Part shown: piece after piece, positions 8,306 through 19,529 of the stretch
How positions within the stretch are numbered: the first letter of the stretch is position 1
Layout: each line of letters opens with the position of its first letter
Source of the DNA: Paraburkholderia nodosa
GTDB lineage: Bacteria > Pseudomonadota > Gammaproteobacteria > Burkholderiales > Burkholderiaceae
Length of the DNA stretch: 64,000 bases
Assembly (NCBI RefSeq): GCF_001718195.1
Contig: NZ_MCNV01000025.1
Coordinates: 47,072-111,071 of the forward strand
Direction of reading: 5' to 3'
Notes under the pieces: generated by a model
Databases searched by the model: none
The model's input: the letters and a program-made list of their open reading frames with translations, nothing else
Told to the model about the DNA's origin: nothing
Position numbers and translations under genes: made by a program

Positions 8306-9898
8306 ATGACGCACGCTCTACATTCCTCCGGCGCCGGGCAACCGGTGCTCGTCTACCCGCACGATCGTGCGGTCCCGCTGCTTACCGTCGAACCGCTGCG
8401 CGAGGCCGAAGTCGCCGCGCAGTCAGCTCTGCCTGCCCACACGCTCATGGCGCGCGCAGGCGCCGCCGCCGCGCACTTCCTGAGCGAGCAACTCGCGCAC
8501 GCGCCCTCGTCGGCGAGCGACAAGCCCGTCTGGTTCGCCGCCGGGCCCGGCAACAACGGTGGTGACGCGCTCGTCGTCGCCACGGAGCTGCATCGCGCGG
8601 GCGTCGCCGTGGAAGTCTGCATGCCCGTCGAGGTCAAGCCCGACGACGCGCGCTGGGCGCTCGCCGAGGCGCGTGCGGCGGGCGTGCCCATCGCCGCGTC
8701 GGTGCCCGGATCGTTCGATGCATACGGCTGGCTCGTCGACGGCATGTTCGGCATCGGCCTTGCGCGCGGGCTCGAGGGCGTGTTCGCCGAACTCGCCGTA
8801 ACGCTCTCGGCACGCGCGCGCAGCCATGGCCACGTGCTCGCGCTCGACGTGCCGAGCGGCCTCGACAGCGACACAGGCAACGTCGTCGGCAGCGGTCCGG
8901 CGGTGCGCGCAACCCATACCGTGACCTTCATCGCCGCCAAGCCCGGACTGTACACGGGCGTTGGGCGCGACTACGCAGGCGCCGTCGCGGTCGCGCCGAT
9001 CGGCATCGACACCGCAGGCACACCGGGCGCCGCACACCTGAACGCGCCCGCGCTCTTCGCCGCCGCGCTGCCCGCCCGCGACTTCGCCACTCACAAGGGC
9101 ACGTTCGGCACGCTCGCCGTCGTCGGCGGCGATACCGGCATGTGCGGCGCGCCGATTCTCGCGGCGCGCGCGGCGCTCCTCACCGGCGCGGGCAAGGTTC
9201 ACGTGGGCTTTCTCGGCAGCGACGCGCCGCCCTACGACGCCCCGCACCCCGAACTCATGCTGCACGCGGCGGCCAGGCTCTCGCTCGGCGCGATGGACGC
9301 CGTCGCGGCGGGCTGCGGCATGGGCGGCAGCGCGTCGGCGCGCCAGCTCGTGGACGCCATCCTGCGCCTTCACGCCCCCGTGCTCCTCGATGCCGATGCG
9401 CTCAATCTCGTCGCGCGCGACGAGGCGCTCGCGGCGCACGTCGCGCAGTCGGCGACCGCGCGCGGCGCGCCTTGCGTGCTCACGCCGCATCCGCTGGAAG
9501 CGGCGCGCCTGCTCGGCTGCGACACCGCCGCGGTGCAGCGCGACCGCCTCGTCGCTGCGCGAACACTTGCGGCCCGCTACGCGGCGGTTGCCGTGCTCAA
9601 GGGCAGCGGCACCGTGGTCGCCGCGCCCGACGGCCGCGTCGCCGTCAATCCCACCGGCAACGCGGGCCTCGCTACGGGCGGCACCGGCGACGTGCTCGGC
9701 GGCATGATCGGCGCGCTGCTGGCCCAGCGCGTGCCGCCCTATGAAGCGGCGCTCGCGGGCGTCTACCTGCACGGCCTCGCCGCCGATACGCTGTGCGCAC
9801 AAGGCGACGGCCCCGCGGGCCTCACGGCAGGCGAACTCGCGCCAGCGGTGCGCAAGCTCATGAACCGGCTCTTTTACGCGCCGTCTTATGCCGCCTGA
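8306..9898 (+). CDS. nnr: Bifunctional NAD(P)H-hydrate epimerase / ADP-dependent dehydratase
   Basis: 530 aa. It repairs hydrated NADH/NADPH: the N-terminal YjeF_N domain (roughly residues 1-230, with GPGNNGGDALV) interconverts R and S hydrates, and the C-terminal ribokinase-like domain (about 250-530) dehydrates the S form using ADP. The dehydratase signature is GNAGLATGGTGDVLGGMIGA, whose Asp is the likely catalytic base. The start ATG at 8306 was chosen for the GAGGA ribosome-binding site at 8291-8295; a longer frame from 8207 has no such site. The protein is the usual fused length. A G+C-rich hairpin directly after the stop codon probably ends the transcript. Confidence 0.95.
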   Translation: MTHALHSSGAGQPVLVYPHDRAVPLLTVEPLREAEVAAQSALPAHTLMARAGAAAAHFLSEQLAHAPSSASDKPVWFAAGPGNNGGDALVVATELHRAGVAVEVCMPVEVKPDDARWALAEARAAGVPIAASVPGSFDAYGWLVDGMFGIGLARGLEGVFAELAVTLSARARSHGHVLALDVPSGLDSDTGNVVGSGPAVRATHTVTFIAAKPGLYTGVGRDYAGAVAVAPIGIDTAGTPGAAHLNAPALFAAALPARDFATHKGTFGTLAVVGGDTGMCGAPILAARAALLTGAGKVHVGFLGSDAPPYDAPHPELMLHAAARLSLGAMDAVAAGCGMGGSASARQLVDAILRLHAPVLLDADALNLVARDEALAAHVAQSATARGAPCVLTPHPLEAARLLGCDTAAVQRDRLVAARTLAARYAAVAVLKGSGTVVAAPDGRVAVNPTGNAGLATGGTGDVLGGMIGALLAQRVPPYEAALAGVYLHGLAADTLCAQGDGPAGLTAGELAPAVRKLMNRLFYAPSYAA

Positions 9899-9937
9899 AG
9901 CCGCATGCCGCGCGTCCGGTCGCACGGCACGCGGCTT
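9898..9937 (+). terminator. Stem-loop after nnr, probable terminator
   Basis: AAGCCGCATGCCG pairs with CGGCACGCGGCTT (two wobble positions) immediately after the nnr stop. The T-tract after it is weak (TTGCTT). Confidence 0.5.
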
Positions 9938-10152
9938 GCTTCACGGCGACGCTGGCCGTACCTCCCACTCCCGGCACAGCCGCAGGCATCACAACGCTGC
10001 GCAGTGTCGCGCGAGGCCGCTATACTGATCCTCCGCACGCCGTCTTCTACCGGAGGCGGCCCGTGCTTGCCCGCGGCGCGCGAAGCGCGCGTTCGGCCAG
10101 ACCGGCGAACCGCACCTGCCGCCCTCCATTCGTGATCCCTCGCTAGACGAAC

Positions 10153-11772
10153 ATGACGAATCCGCTCCCCGCCTGGTCCGCGCTACAGACGCATTACGAA
10201 CAGATCCGCGACGAAAAGCTGCGCGACTGGTTCGCCCCCGCCAACGACCCTGCGCCGACGCGCGCCGAACGCTTCACGTTCGCAGGCGCCGGTCTCGGCG
10301 CCGACTTCTCGAAGAACCGCATCACCGACGCCACGCTCAAGCTGCTCGTGCAGCTCGCTCGCGAGGCCGGCGTAGAAGCGCGCCGCGATGCGATGTTCAA
10401 GGGCGAAGCCGTCAACCCGACTGAAGGCCGCGCGGCGCTGCACACCGCCTTGCGCGCCACCGAAGCCGACGCCCCGTACCACGCCCAGATCGCCGCCGAA
10501 CGCGCGAAGATGGCGAAGTTCGCCGACGCCGTGCGCAGCGGCGCATGGACCGGTTACACAGGCAAGCGCATCCGCCATATCGTGAATATCGGCATCGGCG
10601 GCTCGGACCTCGGGCCGAAAATGGTCGTGCACGCGCTCAAGCATCTCGAGCTGCCCGAGATCACCTCGCACTTCGTCTCGAACGTCGACGGCGCGGACCT
10701 GTGGCGCACGATTGAAGACATCGATCCGGAAGAAACGCTGGCGATCATCGTCTCGAAGACGTTCACGACGCTCGAAACCATGACCAACGCGCTGTCGATG
10801 CGCGACTGGTTCGTCAAGCACGGCTGCCCGCAAGGCGAACTCGCGAAGCACTTCGTGGGCGTCTCGGCCAATCCGGCCGAAGTCGTGAAGTTCGGCATCG
10901 CCAAAGAAAACGTGTTCGAGATGTGGGACTGGGTCGGCGGCCGCTATTCGTTGTGGTCGGCCGTGGGCCTCTCGATCATGATCGCCATCGGACCGCAGCA
11001 GTTCGACGAACTGCTCGCCGGCGCGCACGACATGGACAAGCACTTCCGCGAAGCGCCGCTGGAGAAGAACCTGCCCGTGCTGCTCGGCATGATCGGCATC
11101 TGGTATCGCAACTTCTTCGGTTCGCAGAGCTATCTCGTTGCGCCCTACTCCGAAGCGCTGCACTTCCTGCCTTCGTATCTCCAGCAGCTCGAAATGGAGA
11201 GCAACGGCAAGTCGGCGCGCCTCGACGGCAAGTTCGTCGATTACGCGACCTCGGCGATCACCTGGGGCGAGCCCGGCACGAACGGCCAGCACGCGTTCTT
11301 CCAGATGCTGCACCAGGGCACGACGATCGTGCCGATCGACTTCATCGCCGTCCTCACGCCCGAGCATCCGCTGGCCGACCATCATCCGAAGCTGCTCGCA
11401 AACTGCTTTGCGCAGAGCGAGGCGATGATGCTTGGCCGCACCGAGGAAGAAGCGAAGAAGATTGCCGGCCCGGACAAGCCCGAGCTCGTGCCGCACATCA
11501 TGTTCCCCGGCAACCGCCCGACCACGACGCTGCTCGTCGATGCGCTCACGGCCCGCTTGCTTGGCGCGCTGATCGCGCTCTATGAGCACAAGGTGCTGGT
11601 GCAGGCTTCCGTGTGGGACATCAACCCGTTCGACCAGTGGGGCGTGGAACTCGGCAAGATCCTCGGCAAGGTGGTGGAAGCGGACTTGAACGCGGCAAGC
11701 GCCGATGTGAAGCCGCACGATTCGTCCACGGCCGCGCTGATCGCGCGCGCCCGTGCGGCGCTCAAGCGCTAA
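10153..11772 (+). CDS. pgi: Glucose-6-phosphate isomerase
   Basis: 539 aa. It interconverts glucose-6-phosphate and fructose-6-phosphate in the cytosol. Both family signatures are present: the DWVGGRYSLWSAVGL block near residue 260, and LPSYLQQLEMESNGK near residue 345, which holds the catalytic Glu. GIGGSDLGPKM (about 150) binds the phosphate and KVLVQASVWDINPFDQWGVELGK (about 475-500, split here as KVLVQASVW / DINPFDQWGVELGK) carries the C-terminal catalytic Lys region. Length is standard for Burkholderia Pgi. A TATACT sequence at 10021-10026 could be the -10 of its promoter, but the matching -35 is poor. It converges on the ABC ATPase gene downstream. Confidence 0.99.
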   Translation: MTNPLPAWSALQTHYEQIRDEKLRDWFAPANDPAPTRAERFTFAGAGLGADFSKNRITDATLKLLVQLAREAGVEARRDAMFKGEAVNPTEGRAALHTALRATEADAPYHAQIAAERAKMAKFADAVRSGAWTGYTGKRIRHIVNIGIGGSDLGPKMVVHALKHLELPEITSHFVSNVDGADLWRTIEDIDPEETLAIIVSKTFTTLETMTNALSMRDWFVKHGCPQGELAKHFVGVSANPAEVVKFGIAKENVFEMWDWVGGRYSLWSAVGLSIMIAIGPQQFDELLAGAHDMDKHFREAPLEKNLPVLLGMIGIWYRNFFGSQSYLVAPYSEALHFLPSYLQQLEMESNGKSARLDGKFVDYATSAITWGEPGTNGQHAFFQMLHQGTTIVPIDFIAVLTPEHPLADHHPKLLANCFAQSEAMMLGRTEEEAKKIAGPDKPELVPHIMFPGNRPTTTLLVDALTARLLGALIALYEHKVLVQASVWDINPFDQWGVELGKILGKVVEADLNAASADVKPHDSSTAALIARARAALKR

Positions 11773-11784
11773 ATCGGGCAGAAG

Positions 11785-11811
11785 CGGCGTGCGCGTGCAC
11801 TGCGCACGCCG
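11785..11811. terminator. Stem-loop between convergent pgi and ABC ATPase genes
   Basis: The perfect 10-bp stem CGGCGTGCGC / GCGCACGCCG has a 7-nt loop. There is no clear T-run on either side, so termination is plausible but not certain. Confidence 0.5.
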
Positions 11812-11826
11812 TTCACCGGACAGACG

Positions 11827-12567
11827 TTAACGCCCGGCTTCGACATTGCTCGCGTTGCGCGAGGATGCCGCGCCATGCGGCGCGTTGGGCACGCGGTGGC
11901 CCGCTTCGATCGTGATGATGGCGTCGCAGCGTTGCGCGAGATCGACGTCGTGGGTGACGAGCACGAGCGTCGCCCCGTTCGAGCGATTGAGTTCGAACAT
12001 CAGGTCGATGACGGCGTGGCCGGTGGCGGCGTCGAGGCTGCCAGTGGGCTCGTCGGCGAACAGCACCGCGGGGCGCGTCACGAATGCGCGGGCGAGCGCC
12101 ACGCGCTGCTGCTCGCCGCCCGAGAGCAGCTTCGGATAGTGGCCCGTGCGCTCGGCAAGACCCACGCGCTCGAGCAGCGTGCGCGCGCGGGAGAACGCGT
12201 CACGCGTCGACATGCCGCCCTGCAGTTCGAGCGGCAGCGCGACGTTCTCCAGAGCGGTGAGATGCGGCATCAACTGGAACGACTGGAACACGAAGCCCAC
12301 CGAGCCGTTGCGCAGCGCCGCGCGCTGATCTTCGGCCATGCCGGTAAGCTCATGGCCTAGCAGGCGCACCGAACCCGCGCTCGCGCTGTCGAGGCCGGCC
12401 AGCAGGCCGAGCAGCGTCGACTTGCCGGACCCGGAAGCGCCGACGATCGCCACGCTCCCGCCCGCCTGCACGGTGAGGTCGATGCCGTCGAGGATCGTCA
12501 GTTCGCCGGTCGCGTCGGTGACCCGCTTGGTCAAACCCCGTACTTCGATGACTGGATCGCTATTCAT
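11827..12567 (-). CDS. ABC transporter ATP-binding protein, YbbA/LolD type
   Basis: 246 aa. It has a complete nucleotide-binding domain: Walker A GASGSGKST near residue 45, Q-loop FQSFQLMPHLTALENVALPLELQ, signature LSGGEQQRVALARAF, Walker B AVLFADEPTGSLD and the H-loop His in LVTHDVDLA. This is the MacB/LolD/YbbA subfamily. In E. coli the homologue ybbA is divergent from tesA and followed by the permease gene ybbP; here the tesA neighbour is kept but no permease gene follows, as pgi converges directly. The ATG at 12567 is used; an in-frame GTG at 12585 would overlap the tesA start. The permease partner must be encoded elsewhere, or the protein acts differently. Confidence 0.92.
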   Translation of the reverse strand: MNSDPVIEVRGLTKRVTDATGELTILDGIDLTVQAGGSVAIVGASGSGKSTLLGLLAGLDSASAGSVRLLGHELTGMAEDQRAALRNGSVGFVFQSFQLMPHLTALENVALPLELQGGMSTRDAFSRARTLLERVGLAERTGHYPKLLSGGEQQRVALARAFVTRPAVLFADEPTGSLDAATGHAVIDLMFELNRSNGATLVLVTHDVDLAQRCDAIITIEAGHRVPNAPHGAASSRNASNVEAGR

Positions 12568-12573
12568 TCGCAC

Positions 12574-13347
12574 ATGATGACGCACAGGTTAGCCGTGAAC
12601 CAGAAGCGCGCCGCGCGGCGCGCCGCCCTTTCCCGCGCTTGGTCCCGCTTCAGCGCGCTTGCCGCTATCGCCACCTTGACCGCTGCTGCGTTGCTGGGCG
12701 CCTTATGCGGCACGACCGGCACCGCGCTCGCTGCCACGCCCGTCTCTACTGCCAACGCGGCGACAAACCCCGCCGCAACGGCGAAGCCGAACATCGTCGT
12801 GCTCGGCGACAGCCTTTCGGCCGAATACGGCCTGCCGCGCGATACGGGCTGGGTGGCCCTGCTGCGCCAGCGGCTCGCCAGCGAGCGAATCGATTATAAC
12901 GTTGCGAATGCGAGCATCAGCGGGGACACGACCAGCGGGGGACTCACGCGCCTGCCGCTCGTCATGCAGCGCATCAAGCCCGCAATCGTGATCGTCGAAC
13001 TGGGCGCAAACGACGCACTGCGCGGCGTACCGCTCACGACGACCGAGAGCAATCTGCGCGCCACCGTCGCGCAGATCCGCAAGGGCGGTGCGAAACCCGT
13101 GCTCATCGGCATGTACGTGCCGCCCAACTACGGGGTCGACTATACGCGTGACTTCCACGCCATCTACGAGCGGCTGGCGAAAGAACTGAACGTGCCGCTC
13201 GTGCCCTTTCTGCTCGCCGGTCTCGCCGACAAGCCCGAACTCTTCCAGGCCGATCAGATCCATCCCACGCAGCAGGCACAGCCTTTGCTGCTCGATAACG
13301 TGTGGCCAACGCTCAAGCCGCTGCTAGGCAGCGGCGTGCGGCGCTGA
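12574..13347 (+). CDS. tesA: Periplasmic SGNH arylesterase / lysophospholipase-like thioesterase
   Basis: 257 aa. It is a GDSL/SGNH hydrolase with block I VLGDSLSAEYGLP (catalytic Ser), block II SISGDTTSGGL (Gly), block III VELGANDALRG (Asn) and block V DQIHPTQQAQ (catalytic Asp and His). The first ~55 residues contain a basic region (RAARRAALSRAW) and a long hydrophobic stretch ending ALA-A, so it is probably exported. The TesA family hydrolyses acyl-CoA, aryl esters and lysophospholipids. The start is uncertain: tandem ATGs at 12574 and 12577, or a GTG at 12595. It is divergent from the ABC ATPase gene, with the two start codons only 6 bp apart, so each promoter must lie inside the other gene. 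Confidence 0.92.
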   Translation: MMTHRLAVNQKRAARRAALSRAWSRFSALAAIATLTAAALLGALCGTTGTALAATPVSTANAATNPAATAKPNIVVLGDSLSAEYGLPRDTGWVALLRQRLASERIDYNVANASISGDTTSGGLTRLPLVMQRIKPAIVIVELGANDALRGVPLTTTESNLRATVAQIRKGGAKPVLIGMYVPPNYGVDYTRDFHAIYERLAKELNVPLVPFLLAGLADKPELFQADQIHPTQQAQPLLLDNVWPTLKPLLGSGVRR

Positions 13348-13553
13348 GGCGGCAGCGGGACAAACGCGCGGGCGTCCTCACCGGGCGCCCATTCCCAGGG
13401 CCCCGCCCTCGGCGCGTTCAAGCCGCTCGAGCCTCTCGGCCAGCGTGGCGGCGGGCAACCGCGTCCCGCCATTGGCCACCGTTTGCGTCAGACACGCGAG
13501 CCCGCGAAGTTTCGCTGTCTGAATCCGACCGACCCTGACTGGAGGGAAGAAGC

Positions 13554-13901
13554 ATGAAATATTTACCTCTCATTGTCGTTACGGCAGCCCTTGCTGCCTG
13601 CGCCAATCAGCCAATGCCGAGCGGAGCACAGTCCGTCGGCACGAGCCAGCAACCGCCTGCGACGGTTGCCCAATGCATCGCGCAAAAATGGGCCGACAAG
13701 TCGCAACAGCAAGTCGTCTCGCAGTCCGTGCTCGCCAACGGCCAGGCTGTCGACGTCTACGTCCCTGGCCAGCAGCCGCCTAACGGCGCAGCCGCAACGG
13801 TGCGCCCGGCATGGAGCGCCAGCGCGAAGACGTGGGTCGGCTTCCGCTCAGGCGGCGGCGCCGGTGGAGACGCCACCAGCGACATCAGCGCCTGCCTCTG
13901 A
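13554..13901 (+). CDS. Small predicted lipoprotein, function unknown
   Basis: 115 aa. MKYLPLIVVTAALAAC ends in a lipobox (LAAC), with the lipidated Cys at residue 16. The mature part is Gln/Ala/Gly-rich, with a conserved-looking core VAQCIAQKWADKSQQQVVSQ and a second and third Cys (in AQCIA and at the C-terminal SACL) that could form a disulfide. GGAGGGAAG just before the ATG is a strong ribosome-binding site. It sits between tesA and ppiD and shares a bidirectional terminator with ppiD. I do not recognise a named domain. Lipoprotein status is well supported; function is not. Confidence 0.85.
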   Translation: MKYLPLIVVTAALAACANQPMPSGAQSVGTSQQPPATVAQCIAQKWADKSQQQVVSQSVLANGQAVDVYVPGQQPPNGAAATVRPAWSASAKTWVGFRSGGGAGGDATSDISACL

Positions 13902-13922
13902 TTTCGCGCTCGCCAGAACGCA

Positions 13923-13955
13923 AAAAGCCCCGCGATGTCTCGCGGGGCTTTTTTT
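13923..13955. terminator. Bidirectional rho-independent terminator
   Basis: AAAAAGCCCCGCG / CGCGGGGCTTTTTTT with a 6-nt loop, between the convergent lipoprotein and ppiD genes. Confidence 0.93.
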
Positions 13956-13997
13956 ACGCCGGCTCTCGACGCCGGCGGGCGGATACGCGGATCGGGC

Positions 13998-15944
13998 TTA
14001 CTGGGCGTTGTCGCCGTCGCCCGACTGGCTGGCCGAGCTGAGCGAGCCGTAGAGCTTCACCTTCGCGCGCTCGCGCAGCGCGTCGAGGTACGCCTGCACC
14101 TGCGACTGGCCGTCCACCTGGGCCAGCTGCTGCTGCGCGGCGGCCAGACGCGGGCCTTCTGCGGCCGCACCGTTGGTCACGCTGTTCACGCGGTAGATCG
14201 CATAGCCGTCGTTGCCGAGGTCCACGCCCACGTAAGCGGGCAGCTTCTGCGCATCGGCCTTGAAGACGGCGGACAGCGCGCTGGGCGGCAGGCCCTGTGC
14301 GTCGTTGCGCGACACCTTGAGCGCCGACGAGAAACCGTCGGTGGATTTCGACTTCTGCAGCTCCGCGAGCTTCGCCTCGCCGTCCTTGTGCGCGATGTCG
14401 GCGGCCTGCTGCGCGACCACCTTCCGGCGCACCGCGTCCTTGACCGCGGCGAACGCGGGCACGGCGGCCGGCTGGTAGTTCGTCACGTGAGCCGAGATCA
14501 GCGTGTTGTTGCCGACATCGATCGCCTGGGTGTTGTTGTGCTGGTTCACCGAGTCGCTCGCGAATACCGCGTCGAGGAACTTCTGGTTGTTCAGCGGGCT
14601 GTCCGGCGGCAGCGCTGCATTCGGCTTCGGCGTGACCGTCGCCGTCTGGATCGTCAGCTTGTACTTGTCCGCGGCCGGCTGCAGGCTCTTGGCCTGCTCG
14701 TAGACCACCGACGTAAAGCCATCGCTCGCGTCGGCGAGCAGCTTCGCGGCTTGCTGCGTCTTCACGTCGTTCGTGATCTGCGCCTTCACGTCGTCGAACG
14801 GCTTCGTGACCGCCGGCTTCAGGTCCGTGACCTTGACGATGTGATAGCCGAAGTCCGACTGGATCACGTCGCTGATCTCGTCCTTCTTGAGCTTGAAGAC
14901 CGCGGCGTCGAACGCCTGGCCGCCCGCGATCATGCCTGGGCCGAAGTAGCCGAGGTCGCCGCCCTTCGAGGCCGAACCCGGGTCCTGCGATTCCTTCTGC
15001 GCGATCTGCGCGAACTGGTCCGGATGCGCCTTCACTTCGGCGAGGATCGATTCGGCCTTCTGCTTCGCGGCGTTGCGCGCGTCGGCGCTCGCGTCCTTCG
15101 GCACCGTAATCAGGATGTGGCTCGCGCGCACTTCTTCCTGCGTGCGGTAGTGCGCGATGTTGTCGTCGTAGTACTTCTTGAGATCGGCGTCGCTCGGCTG
15201 CACGCCGGCGGCAACCGTCGCCGCCGAGAGCACGAGATACTGGATCTGCGCCGTCGCCGGCGTGGCGAACGCGTTCTTGTTCGCGTCGTAGTACGCCTGC
15301 AATTGCGCGTCGGTCGGCTGGACCTTGGGCGCATAGTCGCTCGTGTGGAACGCGAGGCCCTGCACTTCGCGCTGCTGCTCCGAGAGGCCCGTGAGCTGCT
15401 GCGCGAGCGCCTTCGGCGTGAACGCGCTGCTGATGATCGACGCCGGCAGTTGCTGCATGGCGAGGCTATAGCGCACGCGCTCGTCGTACTGCTCCGGCGT
15501 CATACCCTGCATGGCGAGCAGCTGCTTGTACTGGTCGAGGTTGATCGAACCGTCAGGATTCTTGAGCGACGAGATCACCGGGTCGGAGAGCAGCGCGCGG
15601 CGCACGGCGTCGTCCGAGGCGGTCAGGTGCAGGCGCTGCGTTTCGTCCACGAGCACGCGCTGCTGGATCAGACCGTCGAGGATGTCCTTGCGGTGCTGGG
15701 GCGTGTCGAACATGCTCGCATCGAATTGCGCGCCAAGGACCTGGCGGGCCTGGTCGAGCTGCTGGCGCGCGGCGTTGTCGTATTCGACACGCGTGATCTT
15801 GTGCCCGTTGACGCTCGCGACGTTCGCGCTTTCATCGAAGAAGCCCCGGAAACCTTGAATACCGACGAAGCCCAGCCCTGGCAGGACGACCAGGAGCAGC
15901 ATGAACATCATCAGGCGTTTGTGATTGCGGAAAAAGTCGAGCAT
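13998..15944 (-). CDS. ppiD: Membrane-anchored periplasmic chaperone/isomerase PpiD
   Basis: 648 aa from the ATG at 15944, giving MLDFFRNHKRLM and one transmembrane helix at about residues 13-30 (a SurA-N-type anchor), then a large periplasmic part. A parvulin domain sits near residues 270-375 (RASHILITVPKDA, GGDLGYFGPG, FGYHIVKVTDLKP), followed by a degenerate second isomerase-like region. PpiD docks at the SecYEG exit and helps fold outer-membrane proteins. The frame continues upstream through the tRNA-Asp gene, which rules out an earlier start. It is the last gene of the tig-clpP-clpX-lon-hupB-tRNA row, the same order as in E. coli (without the tRNAs) and in Burkholderia. Confidence 0.97.
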   Translation of the reverse strand: MLDFFRNHKRLMMFMLLLVVLPGLGFVGIQGFRGFFDESANVASVNGHKITRVEYDNAARQQLDQARQVLGAQFDASMFDTPQHRKDILDGLIQQRVLVDETQRLHLTASDDAVRRALLSDPVISSLKNPDGSINLDQYKQLLAMQGMTPEQYDERVRYSLAMQQLPASIISSAFTPKALAQQLTGLSEQQREVQGLAFHTSDYAPKVQPTDAQLQAYYDANKNAFATPATAQIQYLVLSAATVAAGVQPSDADLKKYYDDNIAHYRTQEEVRASHILITVPKDASADARNAAKQKAESILAEVKAHPDQFAQIAQKESQDPGSASKGGDLGYFGPGMIAGGQAFDAAVFKLKKDEISDVIQSDFGYHIVKVTDLKPAVTKPFDDVKAQITNDVKTQQAAKLLADASDGFTSVVYEQAKSLQPAADKYKLTIQTATVTPKPNAALPPDSPLNNQKFLDAVFASDSVNQHNNTQAIDVGNNTLISAHVTNYQPAAVPAFAAVKDAVRRKVVAQQAADIAHKDGEAKLAELQKSKSTDGFSSALKVSRNDAQGLPPSALSAVFKADAQKLPAYVGVDLGNDGYAIYRVNSVTNGAAAEGPRLAAAQQQLAQVDGQSQVQAYLDALRERAKVKLYGSLSSASQSGDGDNAQ

Positions 15945-16047
15945 GCGTGACCAGACGTTGAGGGCGCCAAAAAACGGAACGCCCGATATTACAACAGCGG
16001 CCAACAAAAAAGGCGAACCGGAGTTCGCCTTCTTGTCGAGATATCCT

Positions 16048-16124
16048 TGGCGGAGCGGACGGGACTCGAACCCGCGACCCCCGGCGTGACAGGCCGGTAT
16101 TCTAACCAACTGAACTACCGCTCC
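16048..16124 (-). tRNA. tRNA-Asp(GTC)
   Basis: 77 nt including an encoded CCA. The acceptor stem GGAGCGG/CCGCTCC, TpsiC arm GGTTCGAGTCC and anticodon GTC in the loop of CCTGTCACG all fold normally. Confidence 0.98.
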
Positions 16125-16157
16125 GTGCGGGTGCGCTACGTACCGGAACTGAAGCTG

Positions 16158-16233
16158 TGGTGGGTGCTGAGAGGCTCGAACTCCCGACCTACGCCTTGTA
16201 AGGGCGCCGCTCTACCAACTGAGCTAAGCACCC
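16158..16233 (-). tRNA. tRNA-Val(TAC)
   Basis: 76 nt including an encoded CCA. The acceptor stem is GGGTGCT/AGCACCC, the D arm AGCTCAGTTGGTAGAGC and the anticodon TAC in CCCTTACAAGG. It lies 33 bp upstream of tRNA-Asp, probably in one transcript. Confidence 0.98.
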
Positions 16234-16304
16234 AGCTTCATGCTTTCCTGCGCTGCTTCCTGTAGTGCGACTTCTGCTGCGCTACCCATCAGGTAGCGAG
16301 CCCG

Positions 16305-16577
16305 CTAGTTTAGCGCATCCTTCAACGCTTTGCCAGGCCTAAATTTGGGCACCTTCGCCGCCTTGATCTTGATCGCGTCGCCAGTCCGCGGATTGCGGCC
16401 CGTGCGCGCCGTACGCTTGCCGACGGCGAACGTGCCGAAGCCGACGAGCGTGACCGAGCCGCCCTTCTTGAGCGTGCCTTTGACGCCGCCGATCACGGCG
16501 TCGAGTGCGCGCCCCGCAGCCGCCTTCGAAATGTCGGCTTGTTGCGCGATATGGTCAATCAGTTCCGTTTTATTCAT
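16305..16577 (-). CDS. hupB: HU family DNA-binding protein (HU-beta)
   Basis: 90 aa, the exact family length. It starts MNKTELIDHIA and has the HU signature VGFGTFAVGKRTARTGRNPRTG at about residues 45-66 (here split as VGFGTFAVGKRTA / RTGRNPRTG), with the Pro of the DNA-intercalating arm tip in RNPRTG. It binds and bends DNA as a dimer in the nucleoid. It follows lon, as in E. coli, but has its own near-consensus promoter and is separated from lon by a terminator. The two tRNA genes lie 70 bp downstream. Confidence 0.98.
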   Translation of the reverse strand: MNKTELIDHIAQQADISKAAAGRALDAVIGGVKGTLKKGGSVTLVGFGTFAVGKRTARTGRNPRTGDAIKIKAAKVPKFRPGKALKDALN

Positions 16578-16665
16578 TCCAGCCCCCGAGAATGTGTTTG
16601 GGCAAACGTAAGAAAGAAGGTCAACTTATTGGATAGACGTCCCCGGCATAGCGCGGGGCCCGCTC

Positions 16666-16694
16666 ATTTAACGGGGCCGCAAATGCCGTGTCAA
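16666..16694 (-). promoter_or_regulatory. hupB promoter (sigma70, strong)
   Basis: Minus strand -35 TTGACA (16689-16694), spacer 17 bp, -10 TTAAAT (16666-16671). The predicted leader is about 80 nt. A perfect -35 fits an abundant nucleoid protein. Confidence 0.75.
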
Positions 16695-16816
16695 GCGGGG
16701 TTGAGCCTGATTTGGCGCGGGATTCGAGGGATTTTTTGAGGGAGTCTTCGAACAAGTGGGAAAAGGCCGAAAAAAGCGCTGGTTGTCATCACAACGTCAA
16801 GAATCGCGACGCAAGC

Positions 16817-16848
16817 AAAAAGCCCGCGGACCATGCCGCGGGCTTTTT
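16817..16848 (-). terminator. lon terminator
   Basis: AAAAAGCCCGCGG / CCGCGGGCTTTTT with a 6-nt loop, 64 bp after the lon stop codon. The minus-strand T-run follows the stem. Confidence 0.92.
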
Positions 16849-16911
16849 GGGGTCCAACGCGCCGCGCAGGAGCGCGGCTTGTCGAAGGCGTACTGAAGGT
16901 GCACCGAAGGC

Positions 16912-19338
<2,427 letters not shown>

Positions 19339-19465
19339 TTCATTTCCCCATGAGTGGAATCAATTGTTCGGTAATTGAGGCCTGAGATACCGATTGCAAG
19401 CCTCGCGCGTGTGGGAAAAGTTCAGTGACTCCAAAATAGTGCGCCATCGACCACAAGATTAAACG

Positions 19466-19503
19466 AAAAAGCCGTTCATCCCATTGTATGAACGGCCCTT
19501 TTC
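19466..19503 (-). terminator. clpX terminator
   Basis: GCCGTTCAT / ATGAACGGC stem with an 8-nt loop, followed by T's on the minus strand (GGCTTTTTCG), just after clpX. Confidence 0.85.
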
Positions 19504-19529
19504 CGGAACTCTTTAGCCGATCACCACCA

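Larger units (their letters stand above)
16578..16911. other. lon-hupB intergenic region (334 bp)
   Basis: No gene. It holds the lon terminator (16817-16848) and the hupB promoter (16666-16694). A short GC hairpin (CCCCG/CGGGG, near 16641-16658) lies in the hupB leader. Nothing else stands out. Confidence 0.8.

Noticed and set aside
16048..16233. tRNA-Asp/tRNA-Val as an integration site of a genomic island
   Set aside because: No integrase gene or direct-repeat copy of the tRNA end is present, and both sides are conserved core genes.
16281..16297. Hairpin GCTACC/GGTAGC after hupB as a terminator
   Set aside because: The stem is only 6 bp and there is no T-run. The hupB transcript may run on into the tRNA genes.
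19339..19465. Possible heat-shock (sigma32) promoter before lon
   Set aside because: I could not find a CTTGAA-like -35 with a CCCCAT-like -10 at suitable spacing. Normal sigma70-type expression is not excluded.
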